Below, piece by piece: positions 1 through 9,084 of a stretch of DNA of 64,000 nt. A program made the translations under genes and the position numbers. Source of the stretch: Brevundimonas sp. EYE_349. Its GTDB lineage: Bacteria; Pseudomonadota; Alphaproteobacteria; Caulobacterales; Caulobacteraceae. The notes beneath the pieces were generated by a model. It was given only the letters and a program-made list of their open reading frames with translations, was not told the DNA's origin and did not search any database. The stretch covers positions 235,623-299,622 of the forward strand of contig NZ_JAHXPB010000005.1 in NCBI RefSeq assembly GCF_023147505.1. The letters are read 5' to 3'. Each line of letters starts with the position of its first letter. Position 1 is the first letter of the stretch.

Positions 1-259
1 GCACCTCGCGCAGGAAGCGGTCGGTATCCACCGCATAGTTGGTCATCAGTCCGGCCAAGGTCGTGCCGTGTTCGTCCAGAAACTGGCGCTGCATCACCGC
101 CGCCTCGTCCGGGGCCAGCCCGACCGCCTCGACCACGAAGGCGTTGATCCGCGCCTGCACCAACCGCATCAGCCCCTGCTCGCGCGGATACAGGGTGTCG
201 TCCATGTCGAACACCCAGGCGCGCACATGCCCAAGGGATGTGGAATGGGGGTCGATCAA
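1..259 (-). CDS. HAD-family pyrimidine 5'-nucleotidase (partial, runs off left edge)
   Basis: Only the N-terminal ~86 residues are in the window. The frame reads [15 protein letters not shown] near residue 11, which contains the HAD motif I (DxDxT, with both aspartates of DMDDT) typical of the pyrimidine 5'-nucleotidase/Sdt1-like branch of haloacid dehalogenase hydrolases. Members dephosphorylate nucleoside monophosphates in the cytoplasm. No ATG or GTG lies close upstream in frame. A TTG at 257-259 overlaps the argB stop codon, so the pair looks translationally coupled; the exact start is uncertain. In Caulobacterales a gene of this type commonly follows argB, which supports the call. The rest of the protein, with motifs II to IV, is outside the window. 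Confidence 0.85.
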   Translation of the reverse strand, partial: MIDPHSTSLGHVRAWVFDMDDTLYPREQGLMRLVQARINAFVVEAVGLAPDEAAVMQRQFLDEHGTTLAGLMTNYAVDTDRFLREV

Positions 260-1188
260 GACGCCTTCACCAGGGTGCCCGCGCCGAACTCGGTGAACAA
301 CTCCACCAGCATGGCGTGCGGGCGACGGCCGTCCAGAATGACCACCGCCTCGACGCCGGCGCGAACGGCGGCCATGGCGGTCTCCAGCTTGGGGATCATG
401 CCGCCGGTGGCGACGCCCGTGTCGATCAGGTTTTGCGCTTCTTCCAGCGTCATCTGACGGATGATGTCGCCGTCCGCGCCCTTGACCCCCGGCACGTCCG
501 TCAGCAGCAGCATCCGCTTGGCGTTCAGCGAGCCCGCCACGGCGCCCGCCACCGTGTCGGCGTTGACGTTGTAGGTTTGTCCGTCCTCGGCCACGCCGAT
601 CGGGGCGATAACCGGCACCCAGTCTTCGGTCTCTGACGCGATGAGGCCGGCGATCAGCTTGGGATCCACCTTGGTCGGCTCGCCGACATAGCCCAGGTCG
701 ACCTCGTGCTCGATCATGCTGTCGGGGTCGCGCTTGGTGCGGCGCGTCTTCTCGACGGTCAGCAAACCGGCGTCCTTGCCCGACAAGCCGACGCCGCGCA
801 CGTCCGCCTCCTTGCCGGCCATGGTGATCCAGTGCGCGATCTCCTTGTTCACTGCGCCCGACAGCACCATCTCGGCGACTTCCATCGTCGCCGGATCGGT
901 AACCCGCAGCCCATCGACGAAGCTGGACTTCACCCCGGCCTTGTCCAGCATGGCGCTGATCTGCGGCCCGCCCCCGTGGACCACGACCGGGTTGACCCCC
1001 ATCAGCTTCAGCAGCACGACGTCGGCCGCGAACTGACGCGCCACGGCACTCTCGCCCATAGCGTGGCCGCCATACTTGATGACCACGGTCTCGCGGTCAT
1101 ACACCTGAATATACGGCAAGGCCTCGGCGAGCGTCTTCGCCGTCTCCCAGCTGCGTTCTTCCGACTGGCGCTCTGTTTCGTTCATCAC
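256..1188 (-). CDS. argB: acetylglutamate kinase
   Basis: ArgB phosphorylates N-acetyl-L-glutamate with ATP, the second step of arginine synthesis in the cytoplasm. The 310-residue frame has the amino-acid-kinase signatures in order: KYGG at about 38-41, the HGGGP substrate loop at 71-75, LRVTD near 94-98, [10 protein letters not shown] near 206-215 and LLTDVPGV near 228-235. Length matches the family. The first codon is GTG (1186-1188), directly followed by ATG (1183-1185); either could start it. It is coupled to the downstream HAD nucleotidase by a 4-base overlap. Upstream lies only a 139-base gap and then the AT-rich polysaccharide island on the other strand, so the island abuts the argB promoter region. 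Confidence 0.97.
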   Translation of the reverse strand: MMNETERQSEERSWETAKTLAEALPYIQVYDRETVVIKYGGHAMGESAVARQFAADVVLLKLMGVNPVVVHGGGPQISAMLDKAGVKSSFVDGLRVTDPATMEVAEMVLSGAVNKEIAHWITMAGKEADVRGVGLSGKDAGLLTVEKTRRTKRDPDSMIEHEVDLGYVGEPTKVDPKLIAGLIASETEDWVPVIAPIGVAEDGQTYNVNADTVAGAVAGSLNAKRMLLLTDVPGVKGADGDIIRQMTLEEAQNLIDTGVATGGMIPKLETAMAAVRAGVEAVVILDGRRPHAMLVELFTEFGAGTLVKAS

Positions 1189-1327
1189 GCGCGCGAGATA
1201 GCGGGGGATGGGGGCGGTGTCACGCCATCATTGCCAATCTCTCTTGGCATCTGCTTCCTCAATTCCGACTGTAGAATTATGTGACACTCCATTCTAATGG
1301 GTTTCGAAAGGCGCTAGGTCATTCGAC

Positions 1328-2620
1328 ATGAGAACAGTTTGCATCGACGGCCATAACTTAGCCCTGCCCAATGGCACAGGTATCGCCACATATGGCAGGA
1401 ATCTCCTGACATCATTGAGTTCGCTCGGAATCAACGGACAAGTCCTGTATGGACCGCCAAATACCATCAGCACAGACAACGTGCTTAACGAAGTCGTGCT
1501 TGCAGATTCGTTGAATACATCTGCGAAAGTTCGCAAAAGTCGCCGATACATCGATACGATCTCGACGCGGTTCGGACGCAAAGCAATCCCTGTCTTGCCA
1601 AGCGGAGAGGTCATTTGGCCCAGCCGATCAGGCGGTCGCCCAGATGCCAAAACTTTCTGGGCGGCTCAAAACTTGTTCCATTATGCTCAGCGTGGTTTAC
1701 AAGTCTACGGCACCGCAACGCCCGTCACGTTTGACGGCGCACCCAAACCAGACATCATGCATTGGACGGCCACCTTGCCACTCCACGCCACCAATGCTCT
1801 GAACGTTTACACAATACACGACCTGATACCACTACGGTTACCCCACAGCACGACCGAGAACAAGTCCGTCTACCGCAGGCTTTGCAACTATATAGCCAAG
1901 AAGGCAGATCATATCGTTGTTGTTTCCGAGACTACGCGTCAAGATGTCATCCGGTTGTTAGGTGTGCCAGAAGAAAGGGTGACCAACACCTATCAGGCAG
2001 TGACTATTCCTCTAGCGCTGCGCAGTCGTGCTGAAACGGAGGTAGCACTGGAGCTTGAAGGAGTATTCGGCCTTGGATGGAAAGATTATTTCCTCTATTT
2101 TGGCGCCATTGAGCCAAAGAAAAACGTCGGGCGTATCATTGAAGCCTATCTTTCTTCTGGTGTTAAAAAGCCACTCATTATAGTTGGCGGTCGCGCTTGG
2201 CTAGCGGAGGGCGAGACCGCCCTACTAGAACAAGTTAAACGAGACGGTGGACCAAGCGCTGATCGTATTCGACGTTATGAATACATGTCATACTCAATGC
2301 TTTTAAGTTTGATACGCGGAGCACGCGCCACTATATTTCCGTCCCTTTATGAGGGATTCGGACTACCTGTTCTTGAATCAATGCTCTTGAATACAGCCGT
2401 GCTGACATCGACGGCCGGGTCACTTCCTGAAATTGCCGGCGGAGCAGCGCTGACCGTCGATCCATACGACGTGGGCGCCATAACCAAGGGTATTCAGTCA
2501 TTAGATATCGACGACGGTCTAGCTGAAAGCTTGGTAGCTAGGGGCAAAATTCAAGCCGGCAAATTCTCGGCTGAAGAATACGAAGAACGACTTCGCCTAT
2601 TATATGATAATCTACAATAA
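1328..2620 (+). CDS. GT4-family glycosyltransferase (WbpY/WbpZ-like)
   Basis: A 430-residue retaining glycosyltransferase with a GT-B fold, expected to move a sugar from a nucleotide donor (often GDP-mannose in this group) to a membrane-bound polysaccharide intermediate. The N-terminal half begins CIDGHNLALPNGTGIATY, like bacterial mannosyl/rhamnosyl transferases that open with a glycine-rich acceptor loop. The donor half has LYFGAIEPKKNVGRIIEAY at about 256-274 and the family E-x7-E element, E342 and E350, within YEGFGLPVLESM, followed by GSLPEIAGGAA. It is the first gene of a rightward train of island genes. Base composition is visibly lower in GC than in argB or putA. The sugar specificity cannot be read from sequence. 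Confidence 0.88.
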   Translation: MRTVCIDGHNLALPNGTGIATYGRNLLTSLSSLGINGQVLYGPPNTISTDNVLNEVVLADSLNTSAKVRKSRRYIDTISTRFGRKAIPVLPSGEVIWPSRSGGRPDAKTFWAAQNLFHYAQRGLQVYGTATPVTFDGAPKPDIMHWTATLPLHATNALNVYTIHDLIPLRLPHSTTENKSVYRRLCNYIAKKADHIVVVSETTRQDVIRLLGVPEERVTNTYQAVTIPLALRSRAETEVALELEGVFGLGWKDYFLYFGAIEPKKNVGRIIEAYLSSGVKKPLIIVGGRAWLAEGETALLEQVKRDGGPSADRIRRYEYMSYSMLLSLIRGARATIFPSLYEGFGLPVLESMLLNTAVLTSTAGSLPEIAGGAALTVDPYDVGAITKGIQSLDIDDGLAESLVARGKIQAGKFSAEEYEERLRLLYDNLQ

Positions 2621-2692
2621 TATTGGATTTGTAACTGTATAGCACTTGTTGTCGTACATTATTGAGGCCTAGCACCACCTCAATTACAGAAT

Positions 2693-3577
2693 ATGATCAA
2701 CTTAACATTTATGTGTGATGTTCCCATGCGCCTACACCCTTGCGGCAATTTCTTTCTATCTTTTCCTGACGATCATAAACTCCCTGAAATACACAGAAGC
2801 CATGCACTGTACGATCGATCATATTCGTGGATAATAAAATCACTATCTGATTGGAAACCTAACGCAGCAATTATAGATATTGGAGCCAACGTAGGGGACA
2901 CAGCAGCGTACATTCGGACACACGCAGCAAATCCTATTGTCTGTGTAGAAGGTGGACAAAATTTCCTAGATCATCTTCACCACAACGCAAAAATTATTGA
3001 TAGCGATCATATTCATATTGTAGACAGATTTGTTTCCCCCAATAATAGTACTTCGCTTTCAGCGTCATTTATCGAAGACCGGGGCACAGGACGCTTAGTT
3101 TTTGACGATGGGCAGGAGCTTCAATCAATAACCACCTCAAATCTTCTGCGCTACGCAAGGAATATAGGTGATGGCGATATCGCGCTTGTAAAGACAGATA
3201 CGGACGGGATGGACGCGCTGATTGTGCGCGATCTTTTGGACAGCGGCCCTGATTTCGCTATTCACTTCGAATGCGACTATATTTTGACCCGGTCCCTAGG
3301 AAGGCCGGACTTGTGGACGTCTATATTGCAAGATCTGAAGGATCGCGACTGGTCCTCCATTGTATTTGATAACTATGGACTACCAATGATGTTTATGGAC
3401 AAAACGCAGCCGGAAATTCTCGAAAACGTTCAAGCTTGGATCCACTTGCAGCATCAGGTCGGCATGGTGCGAACCCACTACGTGGATATATTCTCGTTTC
3501 CGCCAGACGCTTCTCACGTTTACAATCAAGCAAAGAACTCGATAAGTAGCACCCTGCTCTTCCCCTACAGATACTAG
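2693..3577 (+). CDS. FkbM-family SAM-dependent methyltransferase
   Basis: A 294-residue protein with the SAM-binding motif I DIGANVGDT at about 62-70 and an acidic strand-2 end, CVEG, at 84-87, as in FkbM-type O-methyltransferases. A later segment, LVKTDTDGMDALIV near residues 163-176, matches the family's motif around the conserved KxDxxGxE position, but with M-D where many members have a G-x-E ending. In polysaccharide clusters such enzymes O-methylate sugars of the exported glycan. The gene is among the most AT-rich in the window and uses codons rare in its flanks (ATA, TTA, AGA), which suggests recent transfer. It lies 72 bases after the first glycosyltransferase and 8 before the next gene. 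Confidence 0.75.
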   Translation: MINLTFMCDVPMRLHPCGNFFLSFPDDHKLPEIHRSHALYDRSYSWIIKSLSDWKPNAAIIDIGANVGDTAAYIRTHAANPIVCVEGGQNFLDHLHHNAKIIDSDHIHIVDRFVSPNNSTSLSASFIEDRGTGRLVFDDGQELQSITTSNLLRYARNIGDGDIALVKTDTDGMDALIVRDLLDSGPDFAIHFECDYILTRSLGRPDLWTSILQDLKDRDWSSIVFDNYGLPMMFMDKTQPEILENVQAWIHLQHQVGMVRTHYVDIFSFPPDASHVYNQAKNSISSTLLFPYRY

Positions 3578-3585
3578 AGGCAAAA

Positions 3586-4797
3586 ATGGCAAGAAAACGC
3601 CCCCCTCCCCAAAGCCGGCGTCCTAGAGTCTTTGTTTGCGACCCGATGTGCGTACTGCCCTTCGGCCACAACGTGCCAGCAATGGGATATTTTCGCGATT
3701 TTTTCAGATCGGATATGTCTGATGTTGTCGCCCTATGCTGCAGGGAGCTTCCTAGCAAAATCGCAGAGGCGAATGAGTTTACGCCTTTTTTCCATTTTTA
3801 CTACGAAGATTATTTTCCCCGCATACGCAACAGTAGTAACGAGCCAGCTTCTCACGCAGGTTGGTTTATTGACGACGCAGAGAGATTAGCGACAATCGAT
3901 GCTAGCGCCTTGCTCAATGAATTCGCTATCGGGCCCCGCGATACAATTTTCCACCCGCATCTCGACTTTTACGGGTGCATCGGCCTTCTGAATGCATTGA
4001 GGGCATGGCCTAAAGAGCGTCGTCCACGCCTTCTATTGCGGTTCATTGGCGTCATGGAAAACGCTTCTCACTCATACAGAGACCCATTGGAGGAGCTGGT
4101 TGGCCGTCTTCGCCTTGCGATCAACGACGGCGTTGAAATGTCTTTCAGCGCCGAGACCCCGCTCTACGCTGACAGACTGGCCGAGAAGCTAGGGTCAATC
4201 GTAACCGTCACAGCTTACCCTGAAATGTCAAAGCCCATCCCAATGCGTGAGGACGGCCCGTTTACCTTCTACTGCGCCGGCTCAGCACGTCATGACAAGG
4301 GCTTCATGCACTTGCCAGAGATTTTCTCTGCCGTCCGGCGGCGCGATCCGGAGATGACAATCCGTTTCATCACTCAAATTTTGCCTGCGGCAGACCTTAA
4401 GCACCACATGACCGCAGCGCGATCGCTTTACGCTTTGCCTGGTGTTGAAGTGCAAGCATCCTCCATTTCATCTTACGAAATGCTTCGAACGTATGAACGC
4501 AGTCATGCAGTTCTGCTGCCTTATGATGCGGTCACGTACCGCTACCGCGGCTCTGCCGTCTTGATGGAATCAGTTTTCCACGGACGACCAGCTATCACCT
4601 TGGAAGGTACGGCATTTGCTGGAATCGCGCGTCACTATAACCTAGGCATTGTTGTGGATAACATTCCCGCCATGGTGGATGCCATATTTGAGATGGCGTC
4701 CACCAAACGTTCCGTGCTTGCCGGTCGCGCAGCGCAGGCTCGACATCGATTTCACCTGGATAACAGCGCGGCATTTCAGAGCTGGTTGAGAATTTGA
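3586..4797 (+). CDS. GT-B glycosyltransferase, family uncertain
   Basis: A 403-residue protein with no signal peptide or membrane span. Residues 226-240 (FTFYCAGSARHDKGF) resemble the start of the donor-binding half of GT4 enzymes. LLPYDAVTYRYRGSAVLMESVFHGRPAI at about 310-337 corresponds to the conserved C-terminal nucleotide-sugar loop, with E329 in the place of the second E of E-x7-E. The N-terminal half (VFVCDPMCVLPFGHNVPAMGYF) is a plausible acceptor domain. It starts at ATG 3586 after AGAGG, 8 bases beyond the methyltransferase, and overlaps the next gene by one base (TGATG), so the genes form one transcription unit. I infer polysaccharide assembly; donor and acceptor are unknown. Confidence 0.72.
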   Translation: MARKRPPPQSRRPRVFVCDPMCVLPFGHNVPAMGYFRDFFRSDMSDVVALCCRELPSKIAEANEFTPFFHFYYEDYFPRIRNSSNEPASHAGWFIDDAERLATIDASALLNEFAIGPRDTIFHPHLDFYGCIGLLNALRAWPKERRPRLLLRFIGVMENASHSYRDPLEELVGRLRLAINDGVEMSFSAETPLYADRLAEKLGSIVTVTAYPEMSKPIPMREDGPFTFYCAGSARHDKGFMHLPEIFSAVRRRDPEMTIRFITQILPAADLKHHMTAARSLYALPGVEVQASSISSYEMLRTYERSHAVLLPYDAVTYRYRGSAVLMESVFHGRPAITLEGTAFAGIARHYNLGIVVDNIPAMVDAIFEMASTKRSVLAGRAAQARHRFHLDNSAAFQSWLRI

Positions 4798-6335
4798 TGA
4801 AAACCTTACTGTTCGTGGACCATGCGTTCCATACTTCGACGGCATCTAGTCAATTTTTTATTGATTTGTTGAAGCGACGTTTTGATGTAACAATAGTACA
4901 TATAAACCCTCCATCTAACATAGCCGAAGAAACGATTCTACGCGCTAGAAGCGCAGACGTCGTTGTGATTTGGCAGATGGACTATATTGCGCCAGTATTC
5001 TTAGCAATAGGCGTTCCGACAATAGTAATTCCGATGTATGACGGATCTGCGGCAATGCCAGATCTACATTGGATTTGGTCCTCCAAGGCGCATTATGTGA
5101 ACTTCAGTTTCACGTTGCATCACCGAATCGCAGGATTGGGGAATCAGTCATTTCTTGCGCGTTACTTCACACCTGTCGTTGCACAAAACGAACGCGCGAC
5201 TTTCGAATCCGGACTTAAAGCATTTCTTTGGCAGCGGCGACCTGAACACGGCATCAACGCGCCTGCCGTCATGAAACTGTTAGACGGACAGATAAAATCT
5301 CTCCATGTTCATAACGCGCCCGATGATCCTGACCTAGATACAAGACCGTACAAGGTGCCTTCCAACTCGTCTTGTGCTGTCACCCAGACAAGCTGGTTCC
5401 CGAAGGCAGCAGATTATCACGCTGCCTTATCGCAGGCGAACGTCTTCATCGCACCACGTCGCGCGGAAGGCATAGGTATGGCCTTGCTAGAGGCTATGAG
5501 CCGCGGGATGCTAGTCGTGGCGTGTGATGAACCAACGCACAATGAGTATATTGCAAATTGGCAAAATGGTATTCTCTATAATCCGGATAGCTCTCAATCT
5601 GTCAACGTCTCACTCGACGAAGCACGATCTCTCGGTCGATTAGCATACGAGACAGCGGTGATTGGCAGGCAAAATTGGGAACTGCAAGCTCTCGAAATCC
5701 TTGAGATTGTAGACAATTGTGAAGCGCCAGAAGAAGTCAATCTGCCAAGTATATCTGACTTTTCGCGCGCACTTTCGACATCTTATTACAGCGGCATTAC
5801 AGCATATACAGCGTTTATGCTGAACCACGCCGACCTCATCGCCACTATGTCGGGACATAGGATAAAAGATTACCTTCCTTTTGGAAGTAGCCACGCAACG
5901 GCTCACGAGATAGCAGGTCAGGAGCTGCATGATGCCCCTTGGCTTGAAACCTCGCGAGTACCGGTTGCAGGTGGGCGCATCAAGCCATATGTGGCCACTG
6001 GCCGACTAGAGTATGCCGGAGGAACCGCATGGATAACGGGGCATAGCTGTGAGCTTCGGTTTCGGACGGACCCTCTTGCGAACTCGATCAGCAGCCTGAA
6101 GCTTGGTGTTGTAGTTCCGGCCGAAATCAATAATCAGTCGCTTATCGTGACACTGAACGGCTGGACCCTGGGTATTAAGGATATACCGTCAGGATCTTCG
6201 GAGGTCTGGTTTGACCTACCACTGCATGTTCAACGAGGCTCCAACCTACTTCGGCTTCAGGCGACGATAGTCTGTCAAGGCGTCGCCGACGACCATTTGG
6301 TTTCTTTGGGGCTCGACGAGATTTTGCTTTCATGA
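4797..6335 (+). CDS. glycosyltransferase with C-terminal beta-rich domain
   Basis: A 512-residue protein from ATG 4797, which overlaps the previous stop by one base; a TTG at 4794 is an alternative start. The N-terminal two-thirds looks like a GT-B enzyme: a Rossmann-like start (TLLFVDHAFH) and a donor loop at about 214-237 (NVFIAPRRAEGIGMALLEAMSRG) with an E-x7-E pair at E224 and E232, then ACDEPTHNEYI. After a linker, residues ~395-512 form a separate beta-rich unit ending in a run of alternating hydrophobic strands. It resembles the jelly-roll domains appended to some polysaccharide-cluster glycosyltransferases, and I infer glycan binding. The ATGA overlap with the next gene continues the operon. 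Donor sugar unknown. Confidence 0.75.
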   Translation: MKTLLFVDHAFHTSTASSQFFIDLLKRRFDVTIVHINPPSNIAEETILRARSADVVVIWQMDYIAPVFLAIGVPTIVIPMYDGSAAMPDLHWIWSSKAHYVNFSFTLHHRIAGLGNQSFLARYFTPVVAQNERATFESGLKAFLWQRRPEHGINAPAVMKLLDGQIKSLHVHNAPDDPDLDTRPYKVPSNSSCAVTQTSWFPKAADYHAALSQANVFIAPRRAEGIGMALLEAMSRGMLVVACDEPTHNEYIANWQNGILYNPDSSQSVNVSLDEARSLGRLAYETAVIGRQNWELQALEILEIVDNCEAPEEVNLPSISDFSRALSTSYYSGITAYTAFMLNHADLIATMSGHRIKDYLPFGSSHATAHEIAGQELHDAPWLETSRVPVAGGRIKPYVATGRLEYAGGTAWITGHSCELRFRTDPLANSISSLKLGVVVPAEINNQSLIVTLNGWTLGIKDIPSGSSEVWFDLPLHVQRGSNLLRLQATIVCQGVADDHLVSLGLDEILLS

Positions 6336-8236
6336 AACGACTTATTGCTAGACTTTATCGACGCGCTCAGAAAGCTCTTCTTCCTTCAGTCGTTACGCCT
6401 CGCGAACATGCACGTCGCGGCGATCTAGCACGTGACCAGGGGGACTGGGCACGAGCGCGTGAGCACTACCTGACGGCCGTGGCCCTTGATCCATCTTTGG
6501 CGGCGATTTGGGTTCAGTTGGGTCACGCTCACAAGATCGAATTGCGAACAATCGAAGCCGAGAGCGCTTATAGACAGGCACTTTTATTGGATGATTCGAA
6601 CGCTGATACTTGGCTTCAATTGGGTCACATTCTAAAGATTCAAGGCAGATTTGACGAGGCGCGGGAGAGTTACGAACATTCGGCTGCCCTTTCCCCAAAC
6701 AGCTCCTACGCCTTTGATGAAGCCGTAAGTTTGGGTTCGAGCGTCACGGCGTTGGAGCAAGCTAGACGCGAGTTTGCGCGTGCGCGAAAAATGCCCCGCT
6801 ATAAAGATCGAGCCATAGGGCCCGGAAAGCTTCTGCTAGATTTGACTGGCGCTCTCGATTACGGTCAAGAAGTCGCGCTGGCCATCACGGCTTCGTTAAA
6901 GTCGCAACATGAACTCGTCGATGTCGTTCTCTGGCGCGATGGCCTCTGGTACGACCTTAGTGGTCTCGCATTTGAATTCCCGGAAAGCTACGGTGCCATA
7001 ATCGTAGCAGGCCCCGGGTCCTTTCATCGACCGGATCATATGGAAGCCGCGCTTCATGAAGCAAGGTCGAGAGACATTCCGATCCTCGCTGGTTTAGTGG
7101 ATTTGCCGCATACCGCTACTAAGAACAGTCGATCCGCCGGGGCTGACGACGCATCGGCGCACTACTTCTACTTTATGAACGAAGTGGCGTCCGGTGCGAT
7201 CACATTTCTAGGTTTGGCGGATTATGACGCTCGGGACACCATGCGATCAATTCCAGATCAAGTCGTTTCCATTCCTATGGCTCCGTTTAGCCAAAGGTCT
7301 GTCGATTCGGATGGGCCGATACTAGTTTTCGGGCCTGCAGATTCGCAAGCGATGACAAACGTGAACGCGGCTCTCGCATTGTTGAGCCCGGAAATGAGGT
7401 CACTATTTGCTTTCTCGACGACGCTCACCGATTTAGGCGAAGAGCTTCGAGTGGCTGGCGTATTGCTGACCGGATCAGATCCTGAAACAAGGCTATGTGG
7501 CTTACTCGTTGCGAGCCAAGGGTTGCCACTCGCATTGTCCGCCCGACAGGGTTTAGGGGGAATAGCATTCCGTGCCGACATGCGATTGGCGACGAACGAC
7601 ATACCAGAAATCGCCCGTCAACTTAGTAGGTTTGCCGCTCTCTGTGAGAGTCGCAAGTTTAAGCGTAGTTCTGTACCGATCGTCAATCGCAACGGTAGTA
7701 TCGATATTTTGCAGAAGTGGAAGGTGCGAACCCATGATGGGACAGCCGAACACCGCTTATGTCTATTTGAAGGACATGATTTCCGCTTCATCCATGACAT
7801 CGACGCCAGGATATCTATAGATCCCAGAAGCCTAGGATTTTTGAAGAAGGACGGTCTGTCACTGACGAATACACCTATTAAATTAGGCATTATCTCAGGA
7901 CAAGAAGACATCATCGCGAGGTTGCTAATTGTCGCACCGTGTGCAACGGACAAAGTCTTCGTCCGTGTGGGTAGTAATCCCACATTAGTTGAGCGATCTT
8001 TGCGAAATGGTAGCTTGAGCTGGCTGCAGGTAAATATAGTCAGGGGGCAGCGCTCTCAGCAGATTACTGTTTGTGGCGAGCAAGAAACAGAAGAAAAGGC
8101 ATCTAAACTCTTAGCAATCTATCTACATCCAGCAAGCCGTGCAGATGAGTGGAATTACTTCTTGGATCAAATCTCAAGAGGACAACACCCAAAAATTAGG
8201 TCCGTTGCACGGCAACTCGCTGAGCTAACAGCCTGA
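6332..8236 (+). CDS. TPR protein with probable degenerate glycosyltransferase region
   Basis: A 634-residue protein. Residues ~25-130 are about three TPR units; recurring elements are GDWARAREHYLTAVALDP, TIEAESAYRQALLLD and GRFDEARESYEHSAALSP. Residues ~165-440 begin KLLLDLTGALDYG, later contain a VVLWRDGLWYDLSG-like strand pair and end near ASQGLPLALSARQGLGG. This layout recalls the N- and C-halves of bacterial GT4 mannosyl/rhamnosyl transferases, but no convincing E-x7-E or basic donor motif is visible, so an inactive relative or a divergent enzyme is possible. Residues 440-634 are unassigned. Its ATG overlaps the previous stop (ATGA), and it is the last gene of the rightward island operon. 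A scaffold for polymer assembly is an inference only. Confidence 0.6.
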   Translation: MKRLIARLYRRAQKALLPSVVTPREHARRGDLARDQGDWARAREHYLTAVALDPSLAAIWVQLGHAHKIELRTIEAESAYRQALLLDDSNADTWLQLGHILKIQGRFDEARESYEHSAALSPNSSYAFDEAVSLGSSVTALEQARREFARARKMPRYKDRAIGPGKLLLDLTGALDYGQEVALAITASLKSQHELVDVVLWRDGLWYDLSGLAFEFPESYGAIIVAGPGSFHRPDHMEAALHEARSRDIPILAGLVDLPHTATKNSRSAGADDASAHYFYFMNEVASGAITFLGLADYDARDTMRSIPDQVVSIPMAPFSQRSVDSDGPILVFGPADSQAMTNVNAALALLSPEMRSLFAFSTTLTDLGEELRVAGVLLTGSDPETRLCGLLVASQGLPLALSARQGLGGIAFRADMRLATNDIPEIARQLSRFAALCESRKFKRSSVPIVNRNGSIDILQKWKVRTHDGTAEHRLCLFEGHDFRFIHDIDARISIDPRSLGFLKKDGLSLTNTPIKLGIISGQEDIIARLLIVAPCATDKVFVRVGSNPTLVERSLRNGSLSWLQVNIVRGQRSQQITVCGEQETEEKASKLLAIYLHPASRADEWNYFLDQISRGQHPKIRSVARQLAELTA

Positions 8237-8262
8237 CGATTCACCTTCAATTCACCAAACGA

Positions 8263-9078
8263 TTACGCCGATCTTTGGAGTATGATGTCAAAAACCTCCA
8301 TTTCACCACCGAGGCTGCTGTTCGCCAGAATAAACCTCAGCTCAATTTGCGCGGCAACTGCTAGAGTCGCATTGATCGAGATGCTGTATTTTCCTTCGCC
8401 TGAAAGGCAGAAGCTGTGGCTGACAAAATCATTCACCAAGCCCCACTCAATACGAAAATGTTGAGTGGCAGCCTCGCGATCTACCGAGAATATAATTGTT
8501 GCCGTCCATGTCCCTCGCGGCAGCCAGTGATAGGCCCCATAAATCAAGTATCTAGCGCGCCCTGCTAGGCCGACTCGTCCAAGCGATTTTTCACGATCAG
8601 AATGGCGCGCATCTATAGCGAACATTTCCAGTGGAAGATGTATTGAATCGGCCACCTTTGCTGGTCCGCTAGCGAGAAAATCGAGAAGCGGATGGTCAGG
8701 TCGCGGGCGCTCCGACAGCACTGTCTGTAACAGATCCGCCACGCCCAACGGACAGTCGGGCACCGTATCCGTTTGCGTAGGCGAGAGGCCGTCGCAAGCC
8801 ACGGAGAGAATACGTGAAAGCTCGTTCAGATCAGAATCACACAAGACGCCAAGCGAGGGATTTACGATAACATAGGATGCTGGCGATCTAGGCACTCCTG
8901 CCTCAGCAGATCCCACTACGATTACGTCCGCTGATCGGTTGTCTTCGTACTCCGGGAAACAGAGTTTCACATCGTTTTCGAGCGCCATTGCAAGCAGCGC
9001 CGCCCTGCCAACGTCGCCCTCGAGGGCAAGACCTGGAACCACAACACATACAGGCCTTTTATTGACAGACACCGTCAA
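8263..9078 (-). CDS. uncharacterised protein at the end of the capsule-export operon
   Basis: A 271-residue soluble protein I do not recognise. The N-terminal ~110 residues (VCVVVPGLALEGDVGRAAL; later DVIVVGSAEAG) look like a small alpha/beta unit. Residues ~160-271 are strongly beta-patterned: ARYLIYGAYHWLPRGTWTATI, a region around FRIEWG, then alternating strands to the end, like a jelly-roll or carbohydrate-binding fold. It starts 6 bases after the kpsT-type gene, at TTG 9076-9078 or GTG 9070-9072 behind GAGTAGGG, so it belongs to the exporter operon. KpsT-type ATPases lack the C-terminal glycan-binding domain that Wzt-type ATPases carry. I therefore infer, weakly, that this protein may recognise or cap the exported polymer. 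Confidence 0.6.
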   Translation of the reverse strand: MTVSVNKRPVCVVVPGLALEGDVGRAALLAMALENDVKLCFPEYEDNRSADVIVVGSAEAGVPRSPASYVIVNPSLGVLCDSDLNELSRILSVACDGLSPTQTDTVPDCPLGVADLLQTVLSERPRPDHPLLDFLASGPAKVADSIHLPLEMFAIDARHSDREKSLGRVGLAGRARYLIYGAYHWLPRGTWTATIIFSVDREAATQHFRIEWGLVNDFVSHSFCLSGEGKYSISINATLAVAAQIELRFILANSSLGGEMEVFDIILQRSA

Positions 9079-9084
9079 GTAACC

